In this document: one piece after another, positions 10,885 to 22,352 of the stretch | Position numbering within the stretch: the first letter of the stretch is position 1 | Layout: every line of letters starts with the position of its first letter | Assembly: GCA_028564705.1 (NCBI GenBank) | Contig: JAPXFQ010000787.1 | Location: forward strand, 4,588,001-4,652,000 | Direction of reading: 5' to 3' | Length of the DNA stretch: 64,000 nt | Origin: Apricaphanius iberus | Taxonomy: Eukaryota > Chordata > Actinopteri > Cyprinodontiformes > Aphaniidae | Made by a program: the position numbers and the translations under genes | Notes under the pieces: generated by a model | Told to the model about the DNA's origin: nothing | The model's input: the letters and a program-made list of their open reading frames with translations, nothing else | Databases searched by the model: none

Positions 10885-11800
10885 GTCTCTAAGTGAATTA
10901 GTTAGGCTAGTGAATTCAATTAAGACGTCCTCCTGCTCCCTGGACGTTCTGCCAATGTGCCTTTTTTAATGCGCTTTTCCCTGGACCTGTCCAACCATTC
11001 TCGCTATTATCAATGCCTCACTGGCATCTGGTCAGGTACACACCAGTATATATAAAGAGTGCAGTGATTCACCCCCTTTTAAAGAAGGCAAATTTGGATT
11101 CTTCATGCTTGAGCAGCTTTAGACCTATCTCACACCACCTATTTCTTGCAAAAATATCAAGGAAGGTGTACATACAGCTAACCAGATTCTTTAATTGGAA
11201 TAACATTTTTGATCAATTCCAGTCAGGTTTTTACAGGTTACATTCCACTGAGACTGAACTTTTTAGAGTTTCAAATGACATCTTGATGCTGTACAATGCA
11301 AGAAAGTTCTGTGTTGGTGATGTTGGACCTAACGTTAGCTTTTGACACTGTGGACCATCCAACCCTGATAAATAGGCTTAGGTGTTGAGCTGGTGTGTCA
11401 GGCAAGGCTTTAGAATGGCTATCCTTCAAACAGATTAGTCTTCCTAGTTTCCTGTAAGACCAGCATCTTCCTCTGTTCCTTCGTGGGCCCCTGCAGGTTG
11501 TGTCCTGGGACCCATGTTACTTCTGCTGAATCTCCTTCCTCATAGCACCATTTTGTTCTCTTTTAAGAACATTTTTTATCATTGTTATGCTGACGACATA
11601 CAGATTTGTATTTTTTATTTTATTTTATGAAATACCTCAACTCTGTAGTCTCTTACTTTGCCTGAATGCCGTTAAATCTTGATGGCTGAAATCTTTCTGC
11701 AACTGAATGAGCAGAAAAAAGGTTATTATTTTTGAATCTGGGAATAATATTGACAAGATTAAGGACTTCTTAGAACCTCATGGTCATGTTCCTAAACCCA
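10885..11800 (+). mobile_element. Degenerate L2/CR1-like LINE reverse transcriptase fragment
   Basis: Translated pieces in shifting frames match LINE reverse transcriptase. They include SSCSLDVLPM near 10930, PLLKKANLDSSCLSSFRPIS at 11080-11130, FDQFQSGF and HSTETELFRV at 11210-11270, and HCYADDIQI with the catalytic YADD at about 11588. At least three frameshifts and several stops break it. It lies head-to-head with the LINE at 12003-16080. Confidence 0.75.
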
Positions 11801-12171
11801 CTGTAAAAACTAACTGTTGTGTAACACCACACTAAGCATAAGATAAAATATGTAAGCCTTAAACATAATTCATAGATTCAAAGGTAATATAATAGTTTTA
11901 GTTAATAAGAAAACTATATAATTAATATGACAATTATCTGATTAATATGACACCTAATTATCCAACAATCCCCCTTTTGATCTCTTATCCGAGTTCACCG
12001 TTTCCTAAGGCAAGGCAAGTTTATTTGTAGAGCACAATTCATACACACGGCAATTCAAAGTGCTTCACAGTTGCAAAAATTAAGAAATCAGATAAACAGA
12101 AAAAAAACAAAAAAAAACAACTGAATTTTTTTTTAGTTACAATAAAAAGCAAGAGTGCAGATAAAATACTT

Positions 12172-14640
12172 TCAATTGTCATATGCACGGGTAAAACAAA
12201 CTGTTTTCAGCCTGAATTTAAACATTGTTAGAGTTGAGGCTTGCCTCACATCCTCATGAAGGCCGTTCCATATTTTAGCTGCCTGAAACTGAAATGCAGC
12301 CTCACCCTGTTTATTGTTGACTCTGGGAACCACCAGGAGACCCCTCCCTGAGGTTCTCAGGGCCCGAGATGGTTCATATGTCTCTAACATGTCAGAGATG
12401 TACTTTGGTGCCAAACCATGAAAAGACTTGTACACAAGCAGAGCTGTTTTAAATTCTGTTCTCTGAGCAATAGGAAGCCAGTGCAGAGAACGGAGCACTG
12501 GACTAATATGGTCGTATTTCCTGGTTCTTGTCAGGACTCGAACACAGCGTTCTGGATGTACTGCAGCTGTCCAACAGCTCGTTTAGAGGGACCAGTGAGC
12601 AGGCCGTTACAGTAGTCTAACCTGCTGGAGACAAATGCATGGATAAGTCTCTCTAAGTCTGGTTTCGACACTATTCCTCTGATCTTAGCAATGTTTTTCA
12701 GACGGTAAAAAGCTGTTGATGTTATTGTTTTGATGTGGCTGTTTAAGTTCAGGTCTGAGTCCATGATTACCCCCAGATTTCTAAACTGATTTTTTGGTTG
12801 AAGACAGAGGGACTCAAGATGACTGATAACACTTTCTCTTTGTCTGTGGGCCAATAACAATGATCTCAGTTTTCTCTGAGTTTAACTGGAGAAAGTTGTT
12901 TTGCATCAACAAACTGATCTGTTCAATACAGTGACAGAGTGTGTCTATAGGCCCATGTTCACCTGCTGTCAGTGACACGTAAATCTGAGTGTCATCTGCG
13001 TAGTAATGTTAAGACACATTATTGCTGTTAATTAGCTGACCCAATGGAAGCATGTACAAGCTGAATAAAAGTGGTCCCAAAATTGACCCCTGGGGGACTC
13101 CACAGGTCATAGGATTTTTGTCTGAGAAAACAGTTGCCAATTCCGACAAAGTACGTCCTGTCCTCGAGATAGGACTTGAACCAGTTTAGAGCAGTACCAG
13201 AGATTCCCACCCAGTTTTCTAACCTGTGAAGTAAAATCCCATGGTCCACTGTGTAAAAGGCAGCGCTCAGGTCCAACAGAACTAAAACTGACACTTTGCC
13301 TGAGTTGGTGTTCATGCAGATATGATTTGTCACCTTTATCAGAGCTGTCTCCGTGCTGTGGTGAGGCCTAAAGCCTGACTGGAAAGTATCAAAAACATTG
13401 TTAGACAGGAGAAAGTAAGTGAGCTGTTTGTATACTACTTTTTCTAGGACTTTTCCTAAGAATGGTTGGTTTGATATGGGCCGGTAGTTGCTCAGTACTG
13501 TGGCATCAAGGCTGCTCTTCTTTAGAAGAGGCTAAATGACTGCAGTTTTTAAGGCATTTGGGAATGTTCCAGTCTCAAGTGAGATGTTAACTAACTGACC
13601 AAGTTGTGGTTACAAGCTAGTCAGCTCAGACTTTAGAAATCGAGTGGGTAATTCATCATGGCAGCATGTACATGAACTCAGACCAGAGATAACCTCTTCG
13701 ATTGTTTTGTCACTGACAGGTGTAAAATGTGTAAGCTCAAGGTGTTTATGTGAACACAGTTTTGCTATTTGTTTTGTGGTAATTATTGCATTTTTAATGC
13801 CTTGGACTTTATCATTAAAAAATATTGCAAACTCATTGCACTTAGATGTAGAAATTAGTTCTAAGGGGAACGAAACTTGAGGATTAGTTAATCTGTTCAC
13901 TGTGGCAAACAGAACACATTGTTTTTGCAGTTTGCGATTATTTCAGAGAAATACTTCTCCCTTGCGCCACGTAAAATCTGGTTAAACACAAAAAGAACTT
14001 CTTTGTAACCCTCATAATGAACCTGGAGCTTTGACTTGCGCCATTTCGGTTTGGCTTTCCGGCACTCTCTTTTTTGTGCCCTGACCGAAACTTCATTTCT
14101 CCAAGGTGCCTTTTGCTTAATGTTAACCATTTTAACCTTGACAGGAGCAATAGTATCTAAAACATTTACAACCCTTGAAGTGTAAGAGTCCAATATATTA
14201 TCAACAGCGTGGGGGATTTTCAAATCTGATCAATTCCATAAACTGTGTCCTTGTTGTATCATTTATGTGTCTTCTTTGAATAACTCCAGGCCCAACTACT
14301 GGTTTGGGTACAACAGTTAGGTCAAAGAAGACACAAAAATGATCAGATAAAGCAACATCAACAACATTGACATTTGATATATTAACACCTTTTGTAATGA
14401 CTAGATCTAGAGTGTGGCCTTTGTTGTGAGTTGCATCACTCACGTGTTGAGTTAAACCAAATATTTCAAGGACAGCACTAAGTTCTTTGGCATGCCTATC
14501 ATTGGTTACATCCACATGCACATTAAAATCACCTGAAATTACTAAACAATCAAATTCTGTGCAAACAAATGTGAGTAATTTAGTAAAATCTTCGATTAAA
14601 CAATTCTGTGATGGTTTGTTGGTTGGTGAAAAAGGCGGTA
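12172..14640 (-). pseudogene. LINE ORF2: partial endonuclease, reverse transcriptase and C-terminus
   Basis: Endonuclease motifs include VISGDFNVHVD, HTLDLVIT and ALSDHFCVFFDL (about 14540-14310). Reverse transcriptase motifs include LVLLDLSAAFYTVDH (about 13270) and YADD at 13002-12991. The C-terminal region RSLHWLPIAQRTEFKTALL lies at 12490-12440. The reading frame is split into at least five pieces, so it is dead. The family is probably L2/CR1 (Jockey superfamily), judging from the esterase ORF1 and the tail. Confidence 0.85.
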
Positions 14641-14659
14641 GTGGGGCATGACACTTCTT

Positions 14660-15908
14660 TGGGGACAAGGGCTTTGATTTTGACATGACTGGAGTGAGGG
14701 GAACCATTTTAAGCCCATCCTGTACCAAGTTTTCAAAGTGGTTTGGAAATCTCATAGGTGACTCTGGAGACACGAACGATCCTGAAAAGTCTCTGGAAGG
14801 TGTAGATGTAGCAGTTGGGTTCCAGGACGGTGGTGGAATAGATGAGAGTGCTCCTGTGGTTGAATTATTTAATGTTGATGCAGACAGTGCTGGGTTTTCC
14901 CCCAGAGATACAGGTGGCGCTGCAGGTGAGTTTTTTCCCTTTGAAGCAGGGGCAGGTCATGCAGCTGCTGCCGGGTCCATTATTTTTGGCGTAGATGATG
15001 GTGCTTTGGCTGAATCCTTTGCTGTAGATAATGCAGATCATGATGACATTGCTCCGACTGAATCTTTTGTCGGGGATGCAGGCCAAGCCTTTGCTGGCGA
15101 GTCTGGAGCTCTTCTCTGGCTCCTCTCTGCTCTCTCCTGCAGCTTTGGCCTTCCCTGATTCCGAAAGACATGGAGGTTATCTGTCTGTTGTCTCACTCCA
15201 CCTCTGCTCAAATGTGGGCCGTTTGCTTTAAACAAATCGTCGCGTTGCCACAACAGATTAAAGTTCTATAAAATACAGTCCTCTTGACTCACAGACTTTG
15301 GACAGCCATGTATTCAATTGAAACAGCCGTGATAATTTGTTTATCCTACAATCGATGTTTGGGAGAGGTCCATTGATAAAAAATTGTATTGCCTCTTTGT
15401 ACAGACAATCAAGTCTCTCAAAACGTTTATAAAAGTTTTCTTTCAAGATTTCAGATTGTTTATTTCTTACGTCCACTGCACCAACATGTATTACCATTTT
15501 TTTAATCCCAGGGTTATATGTAATTTCCTTGTTTAGAACATCTGTGATGTCAGAAACTGTGGCACTCGGATAGCTGCTTGTAACAATTCTGTCCATGTTT
15601 ATATTAGATATGGCTCCGTCTCCAAGCACCAGGATATCTTTATCCTTGACACGTTGCACAGTTTTTCTCTCCATCTTTGTTTTGACTTCTTGTGCTCCAT
15701 TTCTCTCTGATTCTCTTTGTTCATTATTCTCAGCTTCTGAGAGACGTAAATCTCTGTTTGTTAACTTTATCCCATGTCCATTTTTACCAGCATGTTGTTT
15801 TTGCTTTTGTCTAGCACCAAGTTGTCTGTTAAGTTTTGGGAAAGTTATGGTATCATCTAGCTTTAGGTTGCAAGTTTCAGTTTTTCTAGTCTTCTTACCG
15901 GATTCCAT
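14660..15908 (-). pseudogene. LINE ORF1 with SGNH/esterase-like domain
   Basis: Upstream of 15908 the minus strand encodes CENCRIYQQEI, a Cys-pair and coiled-coil type start. The 216-codon frame 15908-15258 contains DILVLGDGAISNINMDR and then KKMVIHVGAVDVRNKQSE. These are the block I and block III positions of SGNH esterases found in ORF1 of CR1/L2 LINEs. The frame then shifts near 15255 and continues as WQRDDLFKANGPHLSRGG, the expected C-terminal His block. The usual catalytic Ser of the GDS motif is Gly here, and GxND reads GAVD, so an active esterase is unlikely. Confidence 0.75.
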
Positions 15909-16080
15909 TGGGAGCGTGTCATGAAGTCCTTTTTCTGTCTCTAAGGCACAAATTTTGTCCAGGAGTAAGCGTATTTCTTGTTGATATATCCGGCAGTTTT
16001 CACAAGGCGAAGTTTGTGTTACTCCCTCAGCCCTATTGATAAGATTGTCGCCGCTGGCTCGTCAGATGAGTTGTAAAAAA

Positions 16081-16689
16081 AGGCATAAAATTAATTAAAA
16101 AGCCTTGGTTTACTTAAAAGAAGAGAATAAAATAATATCCAAGACGTGTCACAAAAAAAGAAGAATGTAGAAATTGATTATAAATTGATTACAGAGGCAA
16201 GCAGCAAGAGCAAGCTGAAAACACGTCTGCACTCTTGAGAAGCAGGAAGCAGAGTCTAAGTGCTAACCCTTCATTCTCTCGAGCATCATCCACCTACTTC
16301 CCAATGGTCTTGTAAAAATACCATAATTACTTTGTTATCTCTTGCTTCTGGGGTATTTTGGATTAGTCTGACGCAGAGGAATCTGGTACATGGAATAAAA
16401 CAACAACCACAGGTCACTATCATTGCTACAAATATGGACCATTCCGTTTTGCAAACAGACCTTTCATCCATTCTTCTAGGGGATTGTCTACACCTGGATG
16501 TTTTATCTTAGTTTAGGTTTACCTGACTTTCTTTGTGCTGTGTATTGGAGGAGATGCAGTGTCCCGGTCTAGTGGAAGATGCTGTTCAAAAGGTAATTCA
16601 CAATAGGCCCAAATATTCACAGGGTGAACGACAGCTTCTAACTCTGTTCATGTGACACTCCTGGGCATAATAAACCATTCTAACCATAG
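16081..16689. other. No gene recognised
   Basis: There is no supported coding sequence. The first 180 bases could be the 5' UTR of the minus-strand LINE. Confidence 0.4.
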
Positions 16690-16920
16690 AGTTGACAAGC
16701 ACTTTCCCCGTCTCATTCACACCGTCCTCTAACTCCACACATACGAGCCTCCTCTGGTTCGAGAGCAGGACCACGAACCGTATTTACTTCTCTCTCAGTA
16801 ATTTACTCAGATTTGACTCACCTGGCATCTCACACCTGAGTCTCATCTCTAATTACTCCACGGTCTATTTAATCTCCCAGTACCTAGCGACCAGTGTCGC
16901 TCAGAACCCCTCCCCTCCCT
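16690..16920 (+). repeat. Possible LTR fragment
   Basis: The stretch CTCACCTGGCATCTCACACC, followed by CTATTTAATCTCCCAG, resembles the promoter part of fish gypsy-type LTRs. No paired LTR, primer site or coding region is visible. This is a weak call. Confidence 0.3.
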
Positions 16921-17220
16921 CCCCCTGATCCTCTATCTTGTCTCAGTATTACATTTTTTTACTATCCTTTCATCCCTTCCCTCAACCCCTCCCTCATCCC
17001 TTCATCCCCTCCTTCATCCATTCATTCCTCCTACATCCCTTATCCCTTCATCCCATCCCTTCTTCCCCTCCATCATTTATTCCCCCTTAATCCCTTCCCT
17101 CATCCCCTCATCCTTTCATCCCTTCCCTCATCCCCTTCATCCCATCCCTCTTCCTATCATCTCTTTCCTCATCGCTTCATCCACTCTCATCCTAATCCTT
17201 ACATCCCTCCATTCTCTTAT
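16920..17220 (+). repeat. CT-rich degenerate CATCCCTT tandem repeat
   Basis: Imperfect repeats of CATCCCTTCC and CATCCCCTT fill this stretch. It is nearly free of G on this strand. The long open frame over it is a product of the repeat, not a gene. Confidence 0.8.
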
Positions 17221-17780
17221 CCGGCCTTTCAAGTTCCAGTACATATGTGTTTCCTCCATGTTATTTGTACATCCATCAGTGCATCCTTCCAGACATACCA
17301 TCACTTGAACCTTTTCGTCAATGTACGCTCTAAGCTAAACAAGCCTAATCTCTGTAAGCGTGGTCCATGCTAATGAACCTCCCCTTTAACTGCCCTTGTT
17401 GATTATAACCCCATCCTTGAGTTGGAGGGTAATACGGAGGGTATGAGACCACCCATGGTTGTGGTGAATTTAAGTCGGGTGGGTATGGTGGATTTGACTG
17501 TTGACAAACAATATATTTAATACATTTTTTACATGTAATTTGTCAATTAGAGTAACCAGGTTTTGATTATGCTTCATGTTTATGGAGAGGTGTTTTTGTT
17601 GAGTTACAGTAAATTATACTGTTCATGATTTTTGTCTCGTGTTTAGTTATTAAAACTTATTTATTCTATTATTTATTATTATAATTGTTTACATCATTAT
17701 ACTTTATCAATATTTTAGTTGAGTTGTTACAAACTGTGAAAAAGAGATGCATTAAACTTAGATAACTATCAAAAAATTTT
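17221..17780. other. No gene recognised
   Basis: AT-rich non-coding DNA with no repeat or domain that I recognise. Confidence 0.5.
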
Positions 17781-17784
17781 TACT

Positions 17785-18850
17785 CTTACAGATTTTAAAA
17801 ACGTCCTACAAATGTACCCATATTTGTTGAAGGGACAAAATTGATTGATTGAAATGTTTTTTTATTAACATTAGACAACAAATTAAAAAAAACAGTACGC
17901 AGAGTAAAAGAGTTATACAAAGAATGGGAAAAACTTCTTAGCTCAAAGGGAGTGGGAAGAAGCCAGTGCTTATTGTATCCCACCCCCTTGTGACATACAA
18001 CAAGCCACTTCATATGTACAATATATATATATATACAGTATACTATTTTTATATTCATACATCTACAATAATGCTAATTATAACAATGAAATAATTACTT
18101 ATAAGAACAGTCTTTCATAATAATAATCTTCATTACTACAAAAATAATAATATGAATGAAATAATAGTAATACATGATAAAAATAACAACAACAACAATA
18201 ATATATATTTGGATATTGTCTTTGTTTATCTTACAGCCCACTCCACAGTTTGACTTCACATGCAGACGGACAAAAACTCTCTGGTGGTTTTCTATCTTTA
18301 CATTTTGAATTTTGTATTCCCCCATAAATGATAACCCCCATCCTTCCGATTAAAAAGATTTTAGATGTTAGGTGGTAAAAAATGCTTTCCAGCTTTAAAC
18401 ATGATCCGGGCTGTGAGATAATGAACCAGGTCTTGAAGTTTGAGTAATTTTGACTGTAAAAAGAGAGAATTTGTTTGATCCAAATACCGAACTTTGTGTA
18501 GAACTCGTATTGCCCTCTATTGCAATAATCCAATGAACTGAGAATGAGTGTAGTGCATTTTTTATAACTGTTTCCTCATATCTCTATACAGTAAGTGAAT
18601 ATGGCAAAACTAGCCATACAGAATGTGCTTCAGCTGCTTCACTTTATTTATGATTGCAATGTATTTTTGCTACTTTGCTTTGTATGTGTCTGATGTGGGG
18701 CTTCCAGCTGAGTTTATCATCTAGTATTACACCCAGAAATTTTTATTTATTCGACATTTGCAATAATAATACATTATCAGTTTTTCTACACGTACCTTTA
18801 TTTTTATCATCACCAAATGTCATAACCTTAGTTTTGTTCTGTATTTAAGG
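17785..18850 (-). mobile_element. 5'-truncated LINE fragment, reverse transcriptase C-terminus
   Basis: On the minus strand, 18840-18700 reads TKVMTFGDD and then KFLGVILDDKLSWKPHIRHI, the conserved LGV-D-LSW block after the reverse transcriptase core. Downstream pieces in other frames include IQNVKIENHQRVFVRL. Stops and frameshifts are frequent. It is a different family from the L2-like elements nearby, and I cannot name it. Confidence 0.65.
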
Positions 18851-19019
18851 ATAATGTATTAATATTCATCCATTTTTTTTCAATTTACTCAATTAATTTT
18901 TTAAGTAATGTAAAAATATATGAAATAATCTATAAATTTGCTTTTCACAGTTATCATACCTATATATTTAATTACAGTTTACTCAAATAATATAGTTTGC
19001 TAAATGTTAACAATCCTAA

Positions 19020-19150
19020 GACTGTTGTCAGTTGTGTTCTTCCTCCCTCAGCAGTTGCACCTTAACAAGGTTGTGGCATAATTCTGGACACTTATTGGAC
19101 CTCTATGAATTTGTGAATGAAAAGCGCTAACATCTCATTAAAAGGCTTTT
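19020..19150 (+). repeat. apoD upstream duplication block, copy 2
   Basis: This is the partner of 360-500, with the shared segments CTTCCTCCCTCAGCAG and GGACCTCTATGAATTTGTG. It lies directly upstream of the gene 2 promoter. In copy 1 an extra 1.5 kb of repeats separates it from the gene 1 promoter. Confidence 0.6.
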
Positions 19151-19336
19151 TGTCATTAGAGTATGAAAAAACAAATGAAAGCATGCAAAAACGAAAAATA
19201 CTTGGGTCTTGTGTCTATTTGCCCTCGAAATTAATTGTAAATATTTCATGTGAGAAGCGGTGACTAAACGTGTTCCGTAGAGATGTATTGTCAACATTGT
19301 GATGCATACATGAGTCCCACTGTTTTTTTCTTCTCC

Positions 19337-19401
19337 TGAGTCAGCGCTCAGTCAGTGAGGGAATGTGCGCATGATAACAATTAGCGACTGCCTCTTTAAA
19401 A
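19337..19401 (+). promoter_or_regulatory. Gene 2 proximal promoter: palindromic AP-1/MARE-like site, degenerate TATA
   Basis: TGAGTCAGCGCTCAGTCA at 19337-19354 matches the gene 1 palindrome, but here the left half keeps the consensus TGAGTCA. The position of the gene 1 TATA box reads CTCTTTAAAAAGG (TTTAAAA at 19395-19401). Conserved flanks include GATAACAATTAGCGACTGCC. A changed TATA predicts a different expression strength, which is inference. Confidence 0.55.
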
Positions 19402-19422
19402 AGGCAAACAAGAGTCAGTGTC

Positions 19423-19491
19423 AATCCAAAGAACTGAAGAAGCAGACGCACAGCTCCAAACCTCCACTGGACCGCTTCCACACCACCTCAG
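19423..19491 (+). other. apod: Gene 2 non-coding first exon (5' UTR)
   Basis: This stretch is similar to the gene 1 first exon and ends at the same CAG|GTAAGG donor (19491/19492). It is followed by a 2.86-kb first intron to the ATG exon. The start point is estimated. Confidence 0.6.
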
Positions 19492-20571
19492 GTAAGGAAA
19501 TGTTCCTCAGAACTGAAAGAGAGACTAAAGGTAAACATATTTATCGTGTTTTGTTTTCTTTTGCTTTGCTGAGTGGGATTCATTTCCATTACATCAGATT
19601 ATTCATTCTCATTAACTCACCATCCTGTTGTAATAGTTTTCATCTTTATTGTCGAACAAATATTGCCTACAATCCCTTTAATTTGAATTAGAAAGCATGT
19701 TTCCTAATGAGGTTATGCAATATCAAAAAGCGTCAGGTGTATTTAACCCAAAGCAGCACCTTGAAACCTGAAGAACAGGTGTGGCTGCTGCATGTATGCA
19801 GTCAAACGAGACAAAAGAACACAGGTTAGCACTCCCTGCTCCATCACACCTAATTATGAACTTAAAGTAAACCATGACCGGTCTAATCAAATTAATGTGT
19901 TCAAATGGACACTATGGTAAGTATGGAAGTGTTTACTTTTCTTGCATTACAGTTTAATCTAGAATATTTCAGATGTTCATGGCTTGGGTAGCCTCTATGA
20001 TCTGTCAAGCTGATGTCCAAGAACTGCTCAGTCATGGTTGTTGGTTTTGCAGTCACAGAATTAACAAGAAAAGCACCCTGGGAACGCAGAAGTTCATCGA
20101 GGCAGCTCAGTCTCCTCCCAAACGTTGTGATCTAAATCTTTTTTAGATTCCTTGACCAGGAAAACATACCTTTAGCTGCTGCATAACAATGATTTCATTA
20201 TTAGTTTAATTACAGTATTTACAGTAATTAATATTATATAATGGTGGTTTTCCTCTGGATCTAGCTCCATAGCTTTTTAAGATGCATACAATCCACTTCA
20301 AATTCCATTGTGTCTTAGCTTTATTTTGGTGTTTGTTTCTTGTCTAGACCTTTATGTCTTCCCTTACAGTTATCAAAACTCCAAAGGTCTCCTGTTTTTT
20401 CTTGTTCTGAATTACAGTATCGAGAATTTTAGCAGGATGTGGATCAATCTTTCATATTTTGTAGAACCTGTCAGGAAGTTATCCCGTAAGTTTTTGTTCC
20501 TTGGCACCCTGGCTTTTTATTGTGGAGCTACGTGCACTTAGGCTTAAAATGCATGTATAAGGAAAAGGAAA

Positions 20572-20574
<3 letters not shown>

Positions 20575-20611
<37 letters not shown>
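20575..20611. repeat. (TA)n microsatellite in gene 2 intron 1
   Basis: About 18 uninterrupted TA dinucleotides. It is likely to vary in length between individuals. Confidence 0.95.
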
Positions 20612-20613
<2 letters not shown>

Positions 20614-21561
20614 CTGCTCTTATTTTTTATTACATCAGTTTTGGTCCTCCATAGTTTTCATCACGCAACAAGCTGCTAATGGAAATGTTAACGTGCCCTT
20701 GAGAAAAATAACCTTCAGCGTTTTTTGTTCAAGGCTCTAAACTGTGGAACTCTAAAACAGGACGTAGATGTGGGGGCTTCTGAAAAATAGCTAAAGTGTG
20801 TCTTCAAAAGGGATAAAGGCTCCATTCAGTTTTAGATTGTTGATGCTCATTGTCTGTATTAATGTTCACGTAAAAGTCATTAATTGTAATAGGATTTTTA
20901 TTTACTGTTTTAAAAATGTCTATCCAGGGACAAACCTGGTAAATTAACCTTGGGTAAAAATGTTGTAGTGTGTTACATGTTAATGTACCTACTTGTCGGT
21001 ATTGAATAAAAAAAAGAACAGACAGAAATCAAAGCAAACCCTAGAGAAAATGTAAACTTGGTGGAGGTAATAATTTCCACAAATAAGTATAGATTAGAAA
21101 ATTCCTTTATTGTCCATAATTGGGAAATACAGGCATAACAGCAGAAGCAATGTAGATTCACACAAGAATAGAGGCTCAGTAAACTGTACAGTAAACAAAA
21201 AAAACTATAAATATCTATTTGACTTTGGAAATGTTATTTCTAGTAAATATTTATACCAGCTTACTCTGATTATAAAGAACTTTTCAACTGAGCTTAGATT
21301 TTCAGAAGTGTCTCATTGTATTTGTATTTTGGTGTGCAAGAAACAAGAAAAGCCTATTTACACGGAGCAATAACACAAATGGAAAACTGTGCACATGAAA
21401 TATGAATGGACATGGAAATAAAAAAAATGAATATTAGCAAATATCAAAAACAGAAATGTTGTAAACATTAATTAAGTTTGTTGGGAGCAGCGATGTAGTC
21501 TAACAGGTGCTGAGAGAAAGGACCTACGATATTGTTCCTTCATTCACCTAGGATATGTAAC

Positions 21562-21610
21562 TATGTATAATATACATATTTATTATTACGTTATATGTAT
21601 ATTATACATA
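21562..21610. repeat. Perfect 18-bp AT palindrome, gene 2 intron 1
   Basis: TATGTATAATATACATAT at 21562-21579 is the exact reverse complement of 21593-21610, with a 13-nt loop. It contains no G or C apart from the alternating TATG/CATA positions. Confidence 0.85.
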
Positions 21611-22352
21611 TAACCCTAACAAGAAAGTTAACTCGATAAATCTGTTGAAAACTTACAGATTTGTCTAAAAATTCTTAAAACAATATTTTTTCCCCTGTTG
21701 CAAAAGTTTCAACTTTATGCTTCAGTTTCCTAGCAGCGCGTTTAACAGATTTGTCTCTTCTCCTATCATCCTCCACCATTCAAAGTCTGAAACAGCATCA
21801 GTTCTCATGAATTTAACTCCCTGATTTTTAGCCAGAACACAATAGAGTGCTCACATCGCTCCAGGGCTGAGGCCCTGTCTTAAACAAAAGGGATTCCAGT
21901 GTCTGGTTTCTAGTTCAAGAACGACTGCAGAATGAAGAGATATTTGTTAAAAGATTGGGGCAGGAATAATGTAGACTGTCTTGGAAAAATAAATAGAAAT
22001 GTGGATCTTTCAGTTTAATAGTTTTAACACTTATCTGTGGACCATGACCGAAATAAGTACAATCTCTGGTAGGAGAAAAAGACAGCTTTACCTGTTGGGT
22101 AAATGGGTTTATTATTGGATGAAATTTATTTTTCATGTAAAGAACAGCCACCAGCCATGCTGCCTACAGTACCCACAATGCACCTCAGCTGTGTTCTCTG
22201 TTAAATCTTGCCAGTTGATGAAAGTATACCCTCAGCCAGAATATTGTAGACATATTTGACCGCATGAATAATGATCTATTTTACTGATAAGCTTGTTTAA
22301 GCATGTAAAGAATCCAATTTGTATAAATTTCCGTTTTCCTCCTGCAGAAACC

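Larger units (their letters stand above)
12003..16080 (-). mobile_element. Nearly full-length L2/CR1-like LINE (minus strand)
   Basis: Reading on the minus strand, this holds an ORF1 (15908 to about 14660), part of an endonuclease (about 14640-14201), a reverse transcriptase (about 14220-12530) and the conserved C-terminus (12498-12172). The 3' tail is complementary to GGCAAGGCAAGTTTATTTG at 12012-12030. The first half of the endonuclease is missing: the frame passes from the ORF1 tail straight into its PPFSPTNKP region. Frameshifts break both ORFs. The 5' boundary is uncertain and could extend to about 16260. Confidence 0.85.

Noticed and set aside
14685..15158. A 157-codon plus-strand frame, Gly/Asp/Ala-rich
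   Set aside because: It is antisense to the LINE ORF1 region. Low-complexity shadow of the opposite strand.
16894..17373. A 159-codon open frame rich in Pro, Ser, His and Ile
   Set aside because: It runs over a CATCCCTT repeat with almost no G, so stops are rare by composition. No gene is implied.
17795..18058. Minus-strand frame of 87 codons near a LINE tail
   Set aside because: It appears to be LINE 3' sequence with chance openness. No separate gene.
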